A stretch of DNA of 64,000 nucleotides, from contig NZ_BONZ01000022.1 in assembly GCF_016862975.1 (NCBI RefSeq), forward strand, positions 1 to 64,000, given 5' to 3'. This DNA comes from Rugosimonospora africana. GTDB taxonomy: Bacteria > Actinomycetota > Actinomycetes > Mycobacteriales > Micromonosporaceae. The notes beneath the pieces were generated by a model. It worked only from the letters and a program-made list of their open reading frames with translations. It had not been told where the DNA came from and ran no database searches. A program made the translations under genes and the position numbers. This document shows positions 14,270 through 23,917 of this stretch, piece after piece. Position 1 is the stretch's first letter, and the number at the start of each line of letters is the position of its first letter.

Positions 14270-15502
14270 CTAGCGGCTGAATATCCCGATCCCGTTGGCC
14301 ACCGCTCGTTCGGACGCGCCGTCGGGCAGCTGGTTGACCAGGCTCACGGCGTCGCTGCCGGGAAGCTTGGCGGCGCAGGTGGTCGATCCGCCGCCGTCGA
14401 GGTTCACTCCGTCGCTGGCGCCGAAGCTCGCCAGCAGGCTGGCCAGTTGCGCCAGAGTCAGGCCGTTGCCGGCCTCGGCGGCACCGTCCACGGTGACCAG
14501 ATACAGCCGGTGGCCGTTCGCGCTGATGCCGGCGCCGGTACGGGTGGCCGCCGTCTTCGCGTCCACCCCCGGCATGACGGCGCCGTCGCGCAGGATCGGC
14601 GCGGCGCCCACGGCGAACCGGAACGGCACCCCGGGACCGGTCAGCCGGTACCGCACCGAGACGTGTTGGCCGACTGCCAGGCCGCGCAGCTCGTCGGCGC
14701 CGGTCTCCCGGCCGACCAGGACCGTGTCGCCGGCCGCGATGGCACCCGCGCCGGGCGTGTCGCTGATCGCGGCGACCCGGCCGTGGCGCACCAGCACCTC
14801 TTCGGCGTCCTGCGTGCAGGCATCGGCCCGCTTCGCGTCGCTGCCGCAGACCGCCCGCTCGCGGGACACGGTGCCCCAGGCGGCCGTGAACACGCCGATC
14901 GAGTTCTGGGGAAGTGCGTACTGGTTGAGCCCGGCGACCGGGTACTGCGACCGGCCGGCCGCGACGGTGCCGGCCAGCGTCAGGGTGCCGAGCCGGGCCC
15001 GGCCGTCGACGCCGACGCCGATGACGTCACGTGTCGAGGTACCCGGTGCCATCGCAGGGCCGAACCGCTGCGCGTCCGGTACGGCCGCCTTCAACGGTCG
15101 CGAGCCGGTGACCTCTGGCCCGTCGGACGAGCCGGTGGGCGTCACTCCGGGATGCTGGGACTCCTCGATGTTGAAGAAGTCCGCGTTGACACCGGCCACC
15201 GCGCCCTGGCGGGCCACCATCGAGGAGACCTGTTCGCGCGAGCCGACGTCGGCCGGGTGGAGCAGGTCGACCCGGACCCGGGGGTCGGTCAGGTCGACGG
15301 TGAGGAGCTCGCCGCTGGCGCCGGAGTACGAGAAATGGCTCAGCGTCACGCCGTGCGCCAGGCGCCCGGGGTCGGTCTCGCCGGCGGAGGATGCGCCGGC
15401 GGCAGAAACGGCGGCGGCCGGCGCGGCGGAGACGGGCGCGGCGGCGCCGAGCGCCGTGAGCGTGGCGGCGAACGCCAGGGCCACGGTACGGATGGGGGGC
15501 AT
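14270..15502 (-). CDS. secreted phosphodiester glycosidase (NAGPA-domain) protein
   Basis: This 410-residue exported protein has a signal peptide (MPPIRTVALAFAATLTALGAAAPVSAAPA) and a NAGPA/phosphodiester glycosidase domain. The key blocks are 'AVAGVNADFFNIEE' with the N-A-D-F-F core, 'PVAGLNQYALPQNSIGVFTAAWG', 'LYLVTVDGAAEAGNGLTLAQLASLLASFGASDGVNLDGGGSTTCAAKLPG' and a final 'ERAVANGIGIF'. Family members hydrolyse sugar-1-phosphodiesters such as GlcNAc-1-P linked to other groups, as found in wall or capsule polymers. AGGAGG precedes the ATG. It lies 74 bases downstream of the PL8 lyase gene on the same strand, so both are probably co-expressed for glycan breakdown. Confidence 0.86.
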   Translation of the reverse strand: MPPIRTVALAFAATLTALGAAAPVSAAPAAAVSAAGASSAGETDPGRLAHGVTLSHFSYSGASGELLTVDLTDPRVRVDLLHPADVGSREQVSSMVARQGAVAGVNADFFNIEESQHPGVTPTGSSDGPEVTGSRPLKAAVPDAQRFGPAMAPGTSTRDVIGVGVDGRARLGTLTLAGTVAAGRSQYPVAGLNQYALPQNSIGVFTAAWGTVSRERAVCGSDAKRADACTQDAEEVLVRHGRVAAISDTPGAGAIAAGDTVLVGRETGADELRGLAVGQHVSVRYRLTGPGVPFRFAVGAAPILRDGAVMPGVDAKTAATRTGAGISANGHRLYLVTVDGAAEAGNGLTLAQLASLLASFGASDGVNLDGGGSTTCAAKLPGSDAVSLVNQLPDGASERAVANGIGIFSR

Positions 15503-15576
15503 CTTGCCTCCTGATCGCGGGTGGTGATGTCGTCGCGGGTGGTGGTGTCTCGGACCGTCCACTGTGGTCATCCGCG

Positions 15577-18123
15577 CTACCGCAGCGTGACGGTGAAGGT
15601 CCGGCCGTAGGCGTGCCGGGTGGCCACGTCGATGCGCGTGCCGCCGGCGACCCGGCTCACCCGTACGCCGCCGTCGGCCGACCGTACGCCGCGGTGCGGG
15701 CCGTGCAGCGTCACCGAGATGGTGTCCCGGTTCATGGTGGGGTCGGACACGGCGACGGAGACGGTGCCGTCCTTCTGCTCGCTCAGGATCACCGACGCCG
15801 GGCCGTCGACCGACAGCCGCTGCACCGAATGCCGCCCGGCGGCGAAGACGTTGACCGCGGTCAGTCCCAGCCGCGCGTGCCTGACCGCCTGCACGGCCGT
15901 GGTGTTGGCGAGGACGGACAGCGGACCGTGGGCGTACCCGTCGAGCTGCCGCTGTGTCGCGTGCGGCACCACGGCATAGGCCAACGACGTGTGCGGTGTG
16001 CCGGCGGCCTGCTCGACGACCGCGCCGAACACCTTCTTGGTCACCGCGGTGTCCGGGTTGCTGGCGCGCACCACGCGACGGCTGCCGGTGACGGTGTCCA
16101 GGGTGACGGTGACTGGCCGCGGCTGCAGGAAGGCGTACCCGACCGCGATCGCCTGGCTGTCGTTGGCATAGCGGAGCCAGGCGAGGTCGGCGGTGCCCGG
16201 GCCAGTCCACGGCCTCCGGTCGCGCCGCTGGCCGCTCAGCGTGATCGAGTCGGCCGCGCCCGCGATGCGGGTGTCGATGGTCGTGGTCACCGCGCGGCCG
16301 GCGGAGTCGCCGACCCCGGCGGCCAGTACCACGATCTCGTCGTCGAACATGAACCACGACTTGGTGGCGTCGGCGTTGCGGTACACGACGAAGTCGTCGG
16401 GCAGCGTGCCCGCCTGCTTGGCGGCGTACGCCACGTCGCTGGACTGGACCCATCCCACCGCACCGTAGGCGCCGAGGGTGGCGCCGCCGGAGTGTTCGTT
16501 GGTGCCGCATGGGAAGTAGACGTAGGTGTTCTGTGACTCGGAGGACGAGGTGAACCCGGCCGCCGGATTGTCGTACCACTGGGTGCCGTACAGCTCGGGG
16601 ACGGTGTGCCGGGTCTCGACGGGCGCCGTGACGCCGGCCAGCCTGTACGGCGAGACGGTGGTGTAGTAGTCGACGCCGAACGCTTGGGTCTGGTCCTGGC
16701 CGGACAGGTACAGGTAGTGCGCCCCGTCGCCCTGGAACCAGGGCAGCTGGTTCTCCCCGCTCATGTACTCGTACTTGCTGATCCGCTTGGAGTTGCGGGC
16801 CAGGGCGAACGCGTAGCCCGGCCGGCGGTGCACGGTCCGCTCCATCGCGTTGAAGGCGACATTGCGCGCCGGGGGATTGAGGTCGGCGGCCGGGATGGCC
16901 GGATCGGCGAGGATGTCGGCGTAGCGCGCGACGCTGACCGGGGACACGAAGCCCGCGGGGTCGAGGGTCGCCTTCGAGGTCTGCCGGACGAACTTCGTGT
17001 AGCCCGACAGCGTCGTGGCGGCGGCTCCGGTGGCGTACGCCGAAAGGCCGACGACCGCCTCGACCACCGCGGCCACGTCGGCGTAGCCGGTTCCCGTCCG
17101 GGACACCGCGCGACCCTTGACGATCTCCATCATCCAGCCCTCGAAGATGAGCGGGGCGAAGCCGTTGACCACCCAGCCCTGGACGACGCCGACCAGGTCG
17201 TCGCTCGGCGTGTAGCTCGTGCCGTCGAGCGTCTTGACGGTCTGCACGATGCGGGTGAGCAGACCGGCGCCGTACGAGCCGGTGTAGGCGACGGAGGCGT
17301 GCTGGATGAACGAGCCGTCGGCGTAGTAGCCATCGGTCACGCCGTGCTGGAGGTGGTAGGGGTCGACGGTGGCGAAGACGGTCAGTTGGTCGGCGACCGC
17401 CTTGCTCACCCGCGCGTCGTCGCCGAGCACGGCGCCCTGCAGGATCCGGTTGGTGGTGATGTCGGCGAGGTTGGCGCCGGTGTGGAAGCGCGAGTCGAGG
17501 TTGACGTCGCCGTCGATGCCGTTGCGCAGGTACCCGTCCATCGCGGCGACGTACGTGCTCACCAGGTCCGGCCGGTATCCGGCGACCTGGCTGCCCAGCA
17601 ACGCCAGCGTCTTGCTGACGTGGGTGGAGATGCCGATCTCCCAGTTGAACCAGTTGCCGTAGTAGCCGGCCGCCTGGTCGCCGTAGTAGTGGTCGTAGAG
17701 CCAGCCGAGGCCGTCGATCACGCGTCGCTGCACGGTGGCGTTGTCCAGCAGATCCGCGGCGGCACCCGGGGTGCGGGTCGCCAGGGCGATCTCGTGCAGG
17801 TACTGGTAGGCGGTCGTGAGGTTGCTGTCGCTCGTACCCAGGGGGAGGTTCGCGAACAGCGCGCCCGATCCGGCGCCGTCCATCGCCGCGAGCCTCGTGC
17901 GGGCGGTCGTCTGGATGGCGGCGAGCTTGGCCGCCACCTCGGGCCGGGCGTTGGACGCGCCGGTGCCGGCGAACATGGCGACGGTGTTGTCGATGATGGT
18001 GGCGTGGTCGGTGGAGGCGGCGGGGGCCGGCGCGGTGGCCGCGCGTGCCCGCAGGGGCCGTGCCGCCGCCAGCAGTGTCGCCGCCGGAACCGTGGACAGC
18101 AGGGCGCGACGCGATATCGGCAT
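15577..18123 (-). CDS. secreted polysaccharide lyase family 8
   Basis: This 848-residue lyase has a Tat-type signal (MPISRRALLSTVPAATLLAAARPLRARAA). An N-terminal alpha/alpha toroid and C-terminal beta-sandwich domains follow, the normal length and layout for PL8 hyaluronate, chondroitin AC and xanthan lyases. The catalytic residues can be placed: Asn in 'NWFNWEIG', and His and Tyr in 'GSFIQHASVAYTGSYG'. It cleaves uronic-acid polysaccharides by beta-elimination outside the cell. Which polymer is cut cannot be told from the motifs. The ATG at 18123 is chosen for the SRR signal and GGAGA upstream. It diverges from a sugar ABC importer operon that probably takes up the products. Confidence 0.9.
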   Translation of the reverse strand: MPISRRALLSTVPAATLLAAARPLRARAATAPAPAASTDHATIIDNTVAMFAGTGASNARPEVAAKLAAIQTTARTRLAAMDGAGSGALFANLPLGTSDSNLTTAYQYLHEIALATRTPGAAADLLDNATVQRRVIDGLGWLYDHYYGDQAAGYYGNWFNWEIGISTHVSKTLALLGSQVAGYRPDLVSTYVAAMDGYLRNGIDGDVNLDSRFHTGANLADITTNRILQGAVLGDDARVSKAVADQLTVFATVDPYHLQHGVTDGYYADGSFIQHASVAYTGSYGAGLLTRIVQTVKTLDGTSYTPSDDLVGVVQGWVVNGFAPLIFEGWMMEIVKGRAVSRTGTGYADVAAVVEAVVGLSAYATGAAATTLSGYTKFVRQTSKATLDPAGFVSPVSVARYADILADPAIPAADLNPPARNVAFNAMERTVHRRPGYAFALARNSKRISKYEYMSGENQLPWFQGDGAHYLYLSGQDQTQAFGVDYYTTVSPYRLAGVTAPVETRHTVPELYGTQWYDNPAAGFTSSSESQNTYVYFPCGTNEHSGGATLGAYGAVGWVQSSDVAYAAKQAGTLPDDFVVYRNADATKSWFMFDDEIVVLAAGVGDSAGRAVTTTIDTRIAGAADSITLSGQRRDRRPWTGPGTADLAWLRYANDSQAIAVGYAFLQPRPVTVTLDTVTGSRRVVRASNPDTAVTKKVFGAVVEQAAGTPHTSLAYAVVPHATQRQLDGYAHGPLSVLANTTAVQAVRHARLGLTAVNVFAAGRHSVQRLSVDGPASVILSEQKDGTVSVAVSDPTMNRDTISVTLHGPHRGVRSADGGVRVSRVAGGTRIDVATRHAYGRTFTVTLR

Positions 18124-18496
18124 GAGGCGATCTCCATGGTGGAGTACGGACGCTTGCCGCATTCAATCAGTTCAAAGTCATCACATCAAGGACTTGCGAT
18201 GGCGGGCGCCCGTGGGGGACCATCGCGCCGCCCGCGACCCAGGCCGCTGCTCGGCGGTCTAACGCAATCTGTGCAGGTCAGGATTGATTCAGGCGCCGTC
18301 GGGCACCGTCTCGGGCTGGTACCGCAGGCGTGACCGCGCCACACGGCGGGCCGCCGGACCGCCGGAAACATATCTGATTCATTATGTGGTTTAGACATTG
18401 ACTAGGGACTGATTCCTCTAGCAGGATTCGGTGCGTCCCACGACCAGGCGGCGCACCCGGCATTCCGGCGTCCGCGGCTGCCAGAAGGGAGCGACC
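18124..18496. promoter_or_regulatory. divergent control region of lyase and sugar-importer operons
   Basis: This 373-base region separates the PL8 lyase from the ABC operon. It is visibly less GC-rich around 18366-18425 and has two direct CTGATTC repeats, the second inside CTGATTCC, plus a minus-strand CATAAT that could be a -10. TTGACT at 18398-18403 could be a plus-strand -35. No single strong palindrome was found. The GntR-LacI hybrid regulator of the operon is the likely ligand of this region. Confidence 0.4.
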
Positions 18497-19822
18497 ATGG
18501 ACAGCCTCATGCCCCGCCGGCAGGTGTTGCGCACGTTCGCCCTGGCGGCGACCGGTGCGGCCGTGCTCGGCAACGCGGCCTGCGGGGGCGGCTCGTCGCC
18601 GTCCGGCGCGGACGACAAGGAGTTCACCTACTGGTCCATGTGGCAGGACGGCGAGCCGTCGGCGGTGGTACTCAAGGCGGCGATCGAGCAGTTCACCAAG
18701 GACACCGGCATCAAGGTCAACGTCCAGTGGAAGGGCCGCAAGGTCGTCGACCAGATCGCGCCGACGCTGAACACGCACAACGTGCCGGCCGACCTGATCG
18801 ACTCCCAGGACCGGTTCGTCAAGGCCACGCTGTTCGGCACGAAGCAGGGACTGAACCTGAACTCCGTGTACGACCTGCAGATCCCCGGCGAGGGCAAGAA
18901 GGTCGCCGACGTGATCCCGGCCAAGTACCGCGACTTCGCCACCGCCGACGGTCAGGCGTGGCTGGTTCCCTACCAGGTACTGGCCGAGCAGATCTGGTAC
19001 GACGGAGCGGCGCTGCCGGGTGTCACCGCGTCGCCGCCGAAGACCTGGGACGAGTTCGTCACCCTGCTGGGCCAGCGCAAGGCCGCCCGCGGCGGCGGCG
19101 GTCCGCTGGCGCTCGACGGCGACATCGGCGACTACAACGCCTTCTGGACCTACCACGTCATTCTGCGTGACCTGGGTCCCGGCGCCTTCTCCGCCGCCGC
19201 CACCGACAAGAAGGGCGCGAAATTCGACGACCCGCGGATGCTCGCCGCGGTGTCGAAGATCGAGCAGCTCGTCAAGGGCGGGTACTTCATCAAGGGCTAC
19301 AACGGCAGCAAGTGGCCGGCGATCCAGCAGAAGTGGGCCGGCGGCCAGGCGGACTTCCTGCTGCTGGGCACGTTCGTGCCGAGCGAGACGAAGTCGGCGG
19401 CCAAGGCCGGCTTCCAGTACCGGTCGTTCCCGTTCCCCAGCGGTGCCGCCGGCGACACCAGCCAGGAGATCTCGCTGGTCGGCTTCGCCATCCCGGCGAA
19501 GGCGAAGCACGCCTCGGCGGCGCAGAAGTTCATCGCGTACTTCCTGAACAGCAGCCGGCTCGCCGGCATGTCGTCGACCGCGAACAACCTGACGCCGCGC
19601 ACCGACATCGCGGTGCCGGCGGTGCTCGCCGACGCGAAGAAGACCCTCGACCAGGCGCGGACCGTTCCGGCGCTGGACGGGGTCAAGATGGACCAGGCCG
19701 AGTGGTACATCAAGGTTTTCACCCCGACCAACAACGAGTTCCTGGCCGGCAAGCTGACCGCCGCGGCCTTCCTGGCCAAGCTCAAGAACACGACCGCCGA
19801 CTATTGGAAGGTCAACGGTTGA
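18497..19822 (+). CDS. ABC transporter sugar-binding lipoprotein
   Basis: This 441-residue family 1 extracellular solute-binding protein has a Tat/lipoprotein signal (MPRRQVLRTFALAATGAAVLGNAACGGG) with the lipid-modified Cys about 31 residues in. The mature part has the usual 'EFTYWSMWQDGEPSAVVLKAAIEQFTKDTGIKVNV' opening and 'QEISLVGFAIPAKAKHASAAQKFIAYFL'. The ATG at 18497 is preferred because AGAAGGGA precedes it. It is the first gene of an operon with two permeases, a regulator and an oxidoreductase, divergent from the PL8 lyase. Uptake of oligosaccharide lyase products is the likely job. Confidence 0.9.
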   Translation: MDSLMPRRQVLRTFALAATGAAVLGNAACGGGSSPSGADDKEFTYWSMWQDGEPSAVVLKAAIEQFTKDTGIKVNVQWKGRKVVDQIAPTLNTHNVPADLIDSQDRFVKATLFGTKQGLNLNSVYDLQIPGEGKKVADVIPAKYRDFATADGQAWLVPYQVLAEQIWYDGAALPGVTASPPKTWDEFVTLLGQRKAARGGGGPLALDGDIGDYNAFWTYHVILRDLGPGAFSAAATDKKGAKFDDPRMLAAVSKIEQLVKGGYFIKGYNGSKWPAIQQKWAGGQADFLLLGTFVPSETKSAAKAGFQYRSFPFPSGAAGDTSQEISLVGFAIPAKAKHASAAQKFIAYFLNSSRLAGMSSTANNLTPRTDIAVPAVLADAKKTLDQARTVPALDGVKMDQAEWYIKVFTPTNNEFLAGKLTAAAFLAKLKNTTADYWKVNG

Positions 19823-20778
19823 TGGCCTCGACCGTCGTGCCGGGCAGCCCGGCGCGGACGGCACGCCGATCCGTTCTCGTCGCCGGGTCGTCCAGCCCGC
19901 TGGCGCGGCGCCGGGGACGGCTGTTCTGGCCGCTGGTCGCGCCGGCCCTGGTGCTGTACCTGGTGTTCTACATCGCGCCGACCGCGGCCACCGCGTGGAT
20001 CAGCCTCAACAAGTGGGCCGGGGCGGGGCCGATGCAGTTCGCCGGGTGGGGCAACTACCGGCGGCTGTTGCTCGACCCCACGTTCCACAGCTCGTTCGTC
20101 AACACGCTGTGGATCCTGTTCGGAGTCGGCGGCGCCACGTTCCTGCTGAGCTTCCTGCTGACCATGGTGCTGCGCCACCTGGCCGGCAGGAAGGCGCTCC
20201 GGTCGATCATCTTCTTCCCGAACGTGGTGTCCGGGGTGGTCATCTCCATCCTGTGGGGTTTCCTGTTCCAGACCGACGGCCTGGTCAACTCGCTGCTGGG
20301 CGCGCTGGGCGTGGACAACCCGCCGGCCTGGCTCGCCGAGGACCATCTGTTCCTCGTCATCATGGCCGGCCTGGTCTGGGTGCAGACCGGCTTCTACACC
20401 ACGATCCTGATGGCGGCAGTCGACCGCATCCCGCCGGACCTCTACGAGGACGCCGAGCTTGTCGGGGTGAACGCCTGGCAGCGTTTCCGCTACGTCACCC
20501 TGCCGCTGATGTGGGACGTGGTCGGCGTCTGCGCGGTCCTGTGGAGCATCAGCTCCATCAAGATATTCGAGTTCATCTACGCACTGGCGGGTGCGGCCGG
20601 TCAGCTGCCGTCCACCAAGGTGTGGAACATGGCCGTGTACGCCTACGGCGAGGCGTTCTCCTCCGGCGTACCGCGCTACGGCACGTCGGCCGCCACGGCG
20701 ATGGTGATGCTCGCGATGGTCGCCGTGCTCGTCGTGCTGATCCGGCGCGTGGTCCGCCGGGACAGCGTGGAGTACTGA
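19822..20778 (+). CDS. sugar ABC transporter permease, MalF-type
   Basis: This 318-residue integral membrane protein has six predicted helices and the EAA loop 'YEDAELVGVNAWQRFRYVTLPLM', which contacts the ATPase. Its start overlaps the stop of the binding-protein gene (TGATG), showing translational coupling. No ATPase gene is in this operon. Actinobacteria commonly energise such importers with a shared MsiK-type ATPase encoded elsewhere. Confidence 0.92.
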   Translation: MASTVVPGSPARTARRSVLVAGSSSPLARRRGRLFWPLVAPALVLYLVFYIAPTAATAWISLNKWAGAGPMQFAGWGNYRRLLLDPTFHSSFVNTLWILFGVGGATFLLSFLLTMVLRHLAGRKALRSIIFFPNVVSGVVISILWGFLFQTDGLVNSLLGALGVDNPPAWLAEDHLFLVIMAGLVWVQTGFYTTILMAAVDRIPPDLYEDAELVGVNAWQRFRYVTLPLMWDVVGVCAVLWSISSIKIFEFIYALAGAAGQLPSTKVWNMAVYAYGEAFSSGVPRYGTSAATAMVMLAMVAVLVVLIRRVVRRDSVEY

Positions 20779-20790
20779 GGTGGCCCGCGA

Positions 20791-21702
20791 ATGAGCGTGA
20801 CGACGAGGACGGTGCCCGGACGCGTGCGGCCGGCCGGCACCGGTGGTCGACGGCGTGGCCGCCGATCGCGCCGCGGTGGCTGGATCGAGCGGTTCGGTGG
20901 CGGCGGCCTGGTCTGGGCACTGGCGCTGTTCAACATCGCGGTGGCGGTGTGGATGCTGCTCGCGTCGCTCAAGTCGACACGCGAGATCTTCGCCAGGCCC
21001 TGGGCGCTGCCCGCACACTGGCTGTGGTCCAACTACACGTCGGCGTGGGAAGCCAGCAACTTCGGTCCGGCGTTCCTGAACACCCTGTTCGTGGTCGCCG
21101 GTACCGCGCTGTCCACCATCGCGCTGTCGGCCCCGGCCGCGTACGTGCTGTCCCGGGTCACCCACCGGCTGTCCGGCGCGCTGACCGTGTTCTTCGCCGT
21201 GGGCCTCGGCATTCCGGCCCAGGCCATCACGCTGCCGCTGTTCGTGCTGATGAACCAGCTCGGTCTGGTCGACAGCCTGCCCGGCCTGTGGCTGCTCTAC
21301 ACCGCGACCTCGGTACCGTTCACCGTCTTCTTCCTGACTGGGTTCTTCGGCTCGCTGCCCGGTGCCCTGGAAGAGGCCGCCGCGCTGGACGGGGCGTCAC
21401 CGTGGCGTACCTTCTGGCAGATCATGATGCCGGTGGCCCGCAGCGGCATCGTCACCGCGCTGATTCTCAACATCATCCAGCACTGGGGTGAGACTCTGTT
21501 CGCGCTCATCTTCCTGCAGTCCGAGCAGAACCAGACGCTGTCGCTGGCCCTGCTCGGCTTCCTGCAACGCATGCAGTACAACGACGGAGACTGGGGAGTC
21601 CTGTTCGCCGGCGTGTGTACTGTCGTGCTGCCCGTACTGGTCTGCTACGTGTGGCTGGGACGGCGAATCATCGAAGGCATGACCCTGGGATCGGTGAAGT
21701 GA
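20791..21702 (+). CDS. sugar ABC transporter permease, MalG-type
   Basis: This 303-residue permease partner has an Arg-rich cytoplasmic N-terminus (RRRGRRSRRGG), then six helices and the EAA motif 'LEEAAALDGASPWRTFWQIMMPVARSG'. It follows the first permease by 12 bases. Its stop overlaps the GTG of the regulator gene (GTGA), so the operon continues. Confidence 0.92.
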   Translation: MSVTTRTVPGRVRPAGTGGRRRGRRSRRGGWIERFGGGGLVWALALFNIAVAVWMLLASLKSTREIFARPWALPAHWLWSNYTSAWEASNFGPAFLNTLFVVAGTALSTIALSAPAAYVLSRVTHRLSGALTVFFAVGLGIPAQAITLPLFVLMNQLGLVDSLPGLWLLYTATSVPFTVFFLTGFFGSLPGALEEAAALDGASPWRTFWQIMMPVARSGIVTALILNIIQHWGETLFALIFLQSEQNQTLSLALLGFLQRMQYNDGDWGVLFAGVCTVVLPVLVCYVWLGRRIIEGMTLGSVK

Positions 21703-22886
21703 ACACACCCAATCCACCGGGCCGCGACCTCAAATCACGGCGGCTGGCCACCCACCTCCGCGACGCGATCAGATCACGCGCCTACCTGCCGGGCGGGAAG
21801 CTGCCGACCGAGCAGGAGATCGCCACCGCGCACACGGTGAGCCTGACCACGGTGCGGCGGGCCATGCAGATGCTGGCCGCCGAGGGCCTGGTGGTACGGC
21901 GGCAGGGCGCGGGCACCTTCGTCTCCGAGGGGGCGGCACCGGCCGGCCAGCGGGGGAGCGAGGTCGCGGTGGGAGTCGTCGTACCCGACACCACGATGTA
22001 CTTCCCGCGGGTACTCAAGGGCATCGAGCAGACCCTGACCCGGGCCGGGGTCCGGTTGATGCTGGCCTGTTCGCACTATGACGTGGAGGAGGACGAGCGC
22101 GCCGTGGCGGGGCTGTTGAACGCCGGGGTGGCCGGACTGCTGCTGGTACCCACCTTGATCGAGCGCAACGATCCGGAGGCGTACGTGGCCCGGCTCAACC
22201 GCGCGCAGGTGCCCGTGGTCCTCGTCGAACGAGCCCTGGACCCGAGCGGTCCCGCGGACGTGTCGGAGTATGTCCGGACCGACCACGAGGCGGGTGGCTA
22301 TCAGGCCGTCGCGCACCTGGCCGGGCTCGGGCACCGGCGTCTGGGACTGGTGCTGCGCGGCGGCAACCCCACCTCCAAGCAGGTCGAGACCGGCTTCCTG
22401 AAAGCCACCGCCGAACTCGGGGTCGAGGTGGTCGACCGGATCGCCGTGGCGCCCGCGGGTTGGCAGCCGGGGCAGGCCGATCCGGTGCTGCGTACGCTGG
22501 TCGACGGCGGGGCCACCGGTCTGGTCAGCCTCGGCGAACGGGAGGCCACCATGCTCCTGTCGGCCGCGCGCCGCGCCGGTGTCGGCGTGCCCGAGCGGTT
22601 GGCGATCGTCGCGTACGACGACGACATCGCCGATCTGGCCGACGTGCCGCTGACCGCGGTCTCGCCGCCGAAATACCATCTCGGCCGGCTGGCCGCCGAA
22701 GTGCTGCTGCGCCGCCTTGCCGAACCGGACCTGCCCCGGCACCAGGTCCGGCTGCGACCGTCCATTGTGGTGCGTGACTCGTGCGGAGCGAAGGCGGCGG
22801 GCATGCGAGCGCAGCGGGAGCCGGTCCCAGTGACCGAGCCGGCTGCTGTGTCTGAGCCGATCCCCGCGTCTGGGGTCATCGCGTGA
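21699..22886 (+). CDS. GntR-LacI hybrid transcriptional regulator
   Basis: This 395-residue protein has an N-terminal GntR winged helix (about residues 10-78; 'LATHLRDAIRSRAYLPGGKLPTEQEIATAHTVSLTTVRRAMQMLAAEGLVVRRQGAGTFV'). It is joined to a LacI-type sugar-binding effector domain ('VAVGVVVPDTTMYFPRVLKGIEQTL ... LAIVAYDDDIADLADVPLTAVSPPKYHLGRLAAEVLLRRL'), the architecture of AraR. The GTG at 21699 is chosen because it gives the family N-terminus and overlaps the previous stop. It probably represses the lyase and importer operons until a sugar binds. A Pro/Glu/Val-rich tail of about 25 residues is extra. Confidence 0.9.
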   Translation: MNTPNPPGRDLKSRRLATHLRDAIRSRAYLPGGKLPTEQEIATAHTVSLTTVRRAMQMLAAEGLVVRRQGAGTFVSEGAAPAGQRGSEVAVGVVVPDTTMYFPRVLKGIEQTLTRAGVRLMLACSHYDVEEDERAVAGLLNAGVAGLLLVPTLIERNDPEAYVARLNRAQVPVVLVERALDPSGPADVSEYVRTDHEAGGYQAVAHLAGLGHRRLGLVLRGGNPTSKQVETGFLKATAELGVEVVDRIAVAPAGWQPGQADPVLRTLVDGGATGLVSLGEREATMLLSAARRAGVGVPERLAIVAYDDDIADLADVPLTAVSPPKYHLGRLAAEVLLRRLAEPDLPRHQVRLRPSIVVRDSCGAKAAGMRAQREPVPVTEPAAVSEPIPASGVIA

Positions 22887-23917
22887 GCGGCGTGCGGCTG
22901 GGCCTCATCGGCGCCGGCGCGGTCGGCGTCCTGCACGCGCAGGCCGCCACGTGCACTCCGGGCGCGGCGGTCACGGCGGTCTGCGACATCGATCGGCAGC
23001 TCGCCCAGCGCGTCGGGGACCGGTACGGCGCCCGGGCGTTCGTCGACCACCGGGAACTGCTCGACGCCGGCATCGTCGACGCGTTCGTGGTCAACACCCC
23101 GCACGCGCTGCATACCGACATCGTCTGCGACGCGGCCGCCGCCGGCCTGCACGTGCTGGTGGAGAAGCCGATGGCGACCTCGGTGGCCGACTGCCAGCGG
23201 ATGATCGACGCCTGCGCCGACGCCGGGGTGCGGCTGGTGGTCGGGCACGTGCAGCACTTCCTGCCGGAAAAGGTCGCGGCCCGGAAGGCCATCGACGCCG
23301 GTGAGATCGGGCGCCCTCTGTTCATCGCCGACTCGCGGACCATCGACTACCGCGCCGGTACCCGTCCCGCGTGGTTCCTGGACCAGGGCGTCGCCGGCGG
23401 TGGAGTCCTGATGAACATCGGCGCCCACTCGGTGGACCGGGCACTGTGGCTGATGGACGGCCGGGCACGCCGGGTCAGCGCGACCGTGGTGGTCCCGCCG
23501 GGGTCGGGGGTCGAGACGGATGCGTTGGTACGCATGGAGTTCGTGGACGGCCGGGCCGCCCAGATCGCCATCACCAGCACCGGTGCCCCGGCGGCGTACG
23601 ACCGGCTGCGGATCGTCGGCGAGCGCGGCTCGCTGACCGTGTCCCCGTACAGCGGGACGGTGTTGTACCTGGACGGTCGGGCGAAGGTGCTGCACGAACC
23701 CACGGAGGACGACATCGCCGCGGCGTTCGCCGCTCAGTTGGCGGCGTTCGTCGACTGCGTGGCCGGGTCGTCCGGGCCGGCCGTCGACGGCCTGCACGGC
23801 CGGCGGGTCATCGAGGTGATTCTCGCCGCGTACGCGGCGTCGGCAGCCGGCGAGCCGATGGTGTTGGACGGGCAGCGCGGTTGGGCGGGCGGCGGTCCTG
23901 ACGAGCAGCGGTCCTGA
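22883..23917 (+). CDS. Gfo/Idh/MocA-family oxidoreductase
   Basis: This 344-residue NAD(P)-dependent sugar dehydrogenase has a Rossmann domain with 'LGLIGAGAVGVLHAQAA' at the N-terminus and the EKPMA motif (VEKPMATSVADC), whose Lys is catalytic. The C-terminal alpha/beta domain contains 'GGGVLMNIGAHSVDRALWLM' with the expected His. The GTG start overlaps the regulator's stop by four bases, making it the last gene of the importer operon. It likely oxidises or epimerises the imported sugar or uronic acid. Confidence 0.9.
   Translation: MSGVRLGLIGAGAVGVLHAQAATCTPGAAVTAVCDIDRQLAQRVGDRYGARAFVDHRELLDAGIVDAFVVNTPHALHTDIVCDAAAAGLHVLVEKPMATSVADCQRMIDACADAGVRLVVGHVQHFLPEKVAARKAIDAGEIGRPLFIADSRTIDYRAGTRPAWFLDQGVAGGGVLMNIGAHSVDRALWLMDGRARRVSATVVVPPGSGVETDALVRMEFVDGRAAQIAITSTGAPAAYDRLRIVGERGSLTVSPYSGTVLYLDGRAKVLHEPTEDDIAAAFAAQLAAFVDCVAGSSGPAVDGLHGRRVIEVILAAYAASAAGEPMVLDGQRGWAGGGPDEQRS

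Noticed and set aside
14270-18166. One 1298-codon open frame spanning two gene-sized blocks on the minus strand
   Set aside because: Only its last 410 codons (from 15502) are the phosphodiester glycosidase. The first part is an out-of-frame shadow of the PL8 lyase gene, and a signal peptide and Shine-Dalgarno mark 15502 as the real start.
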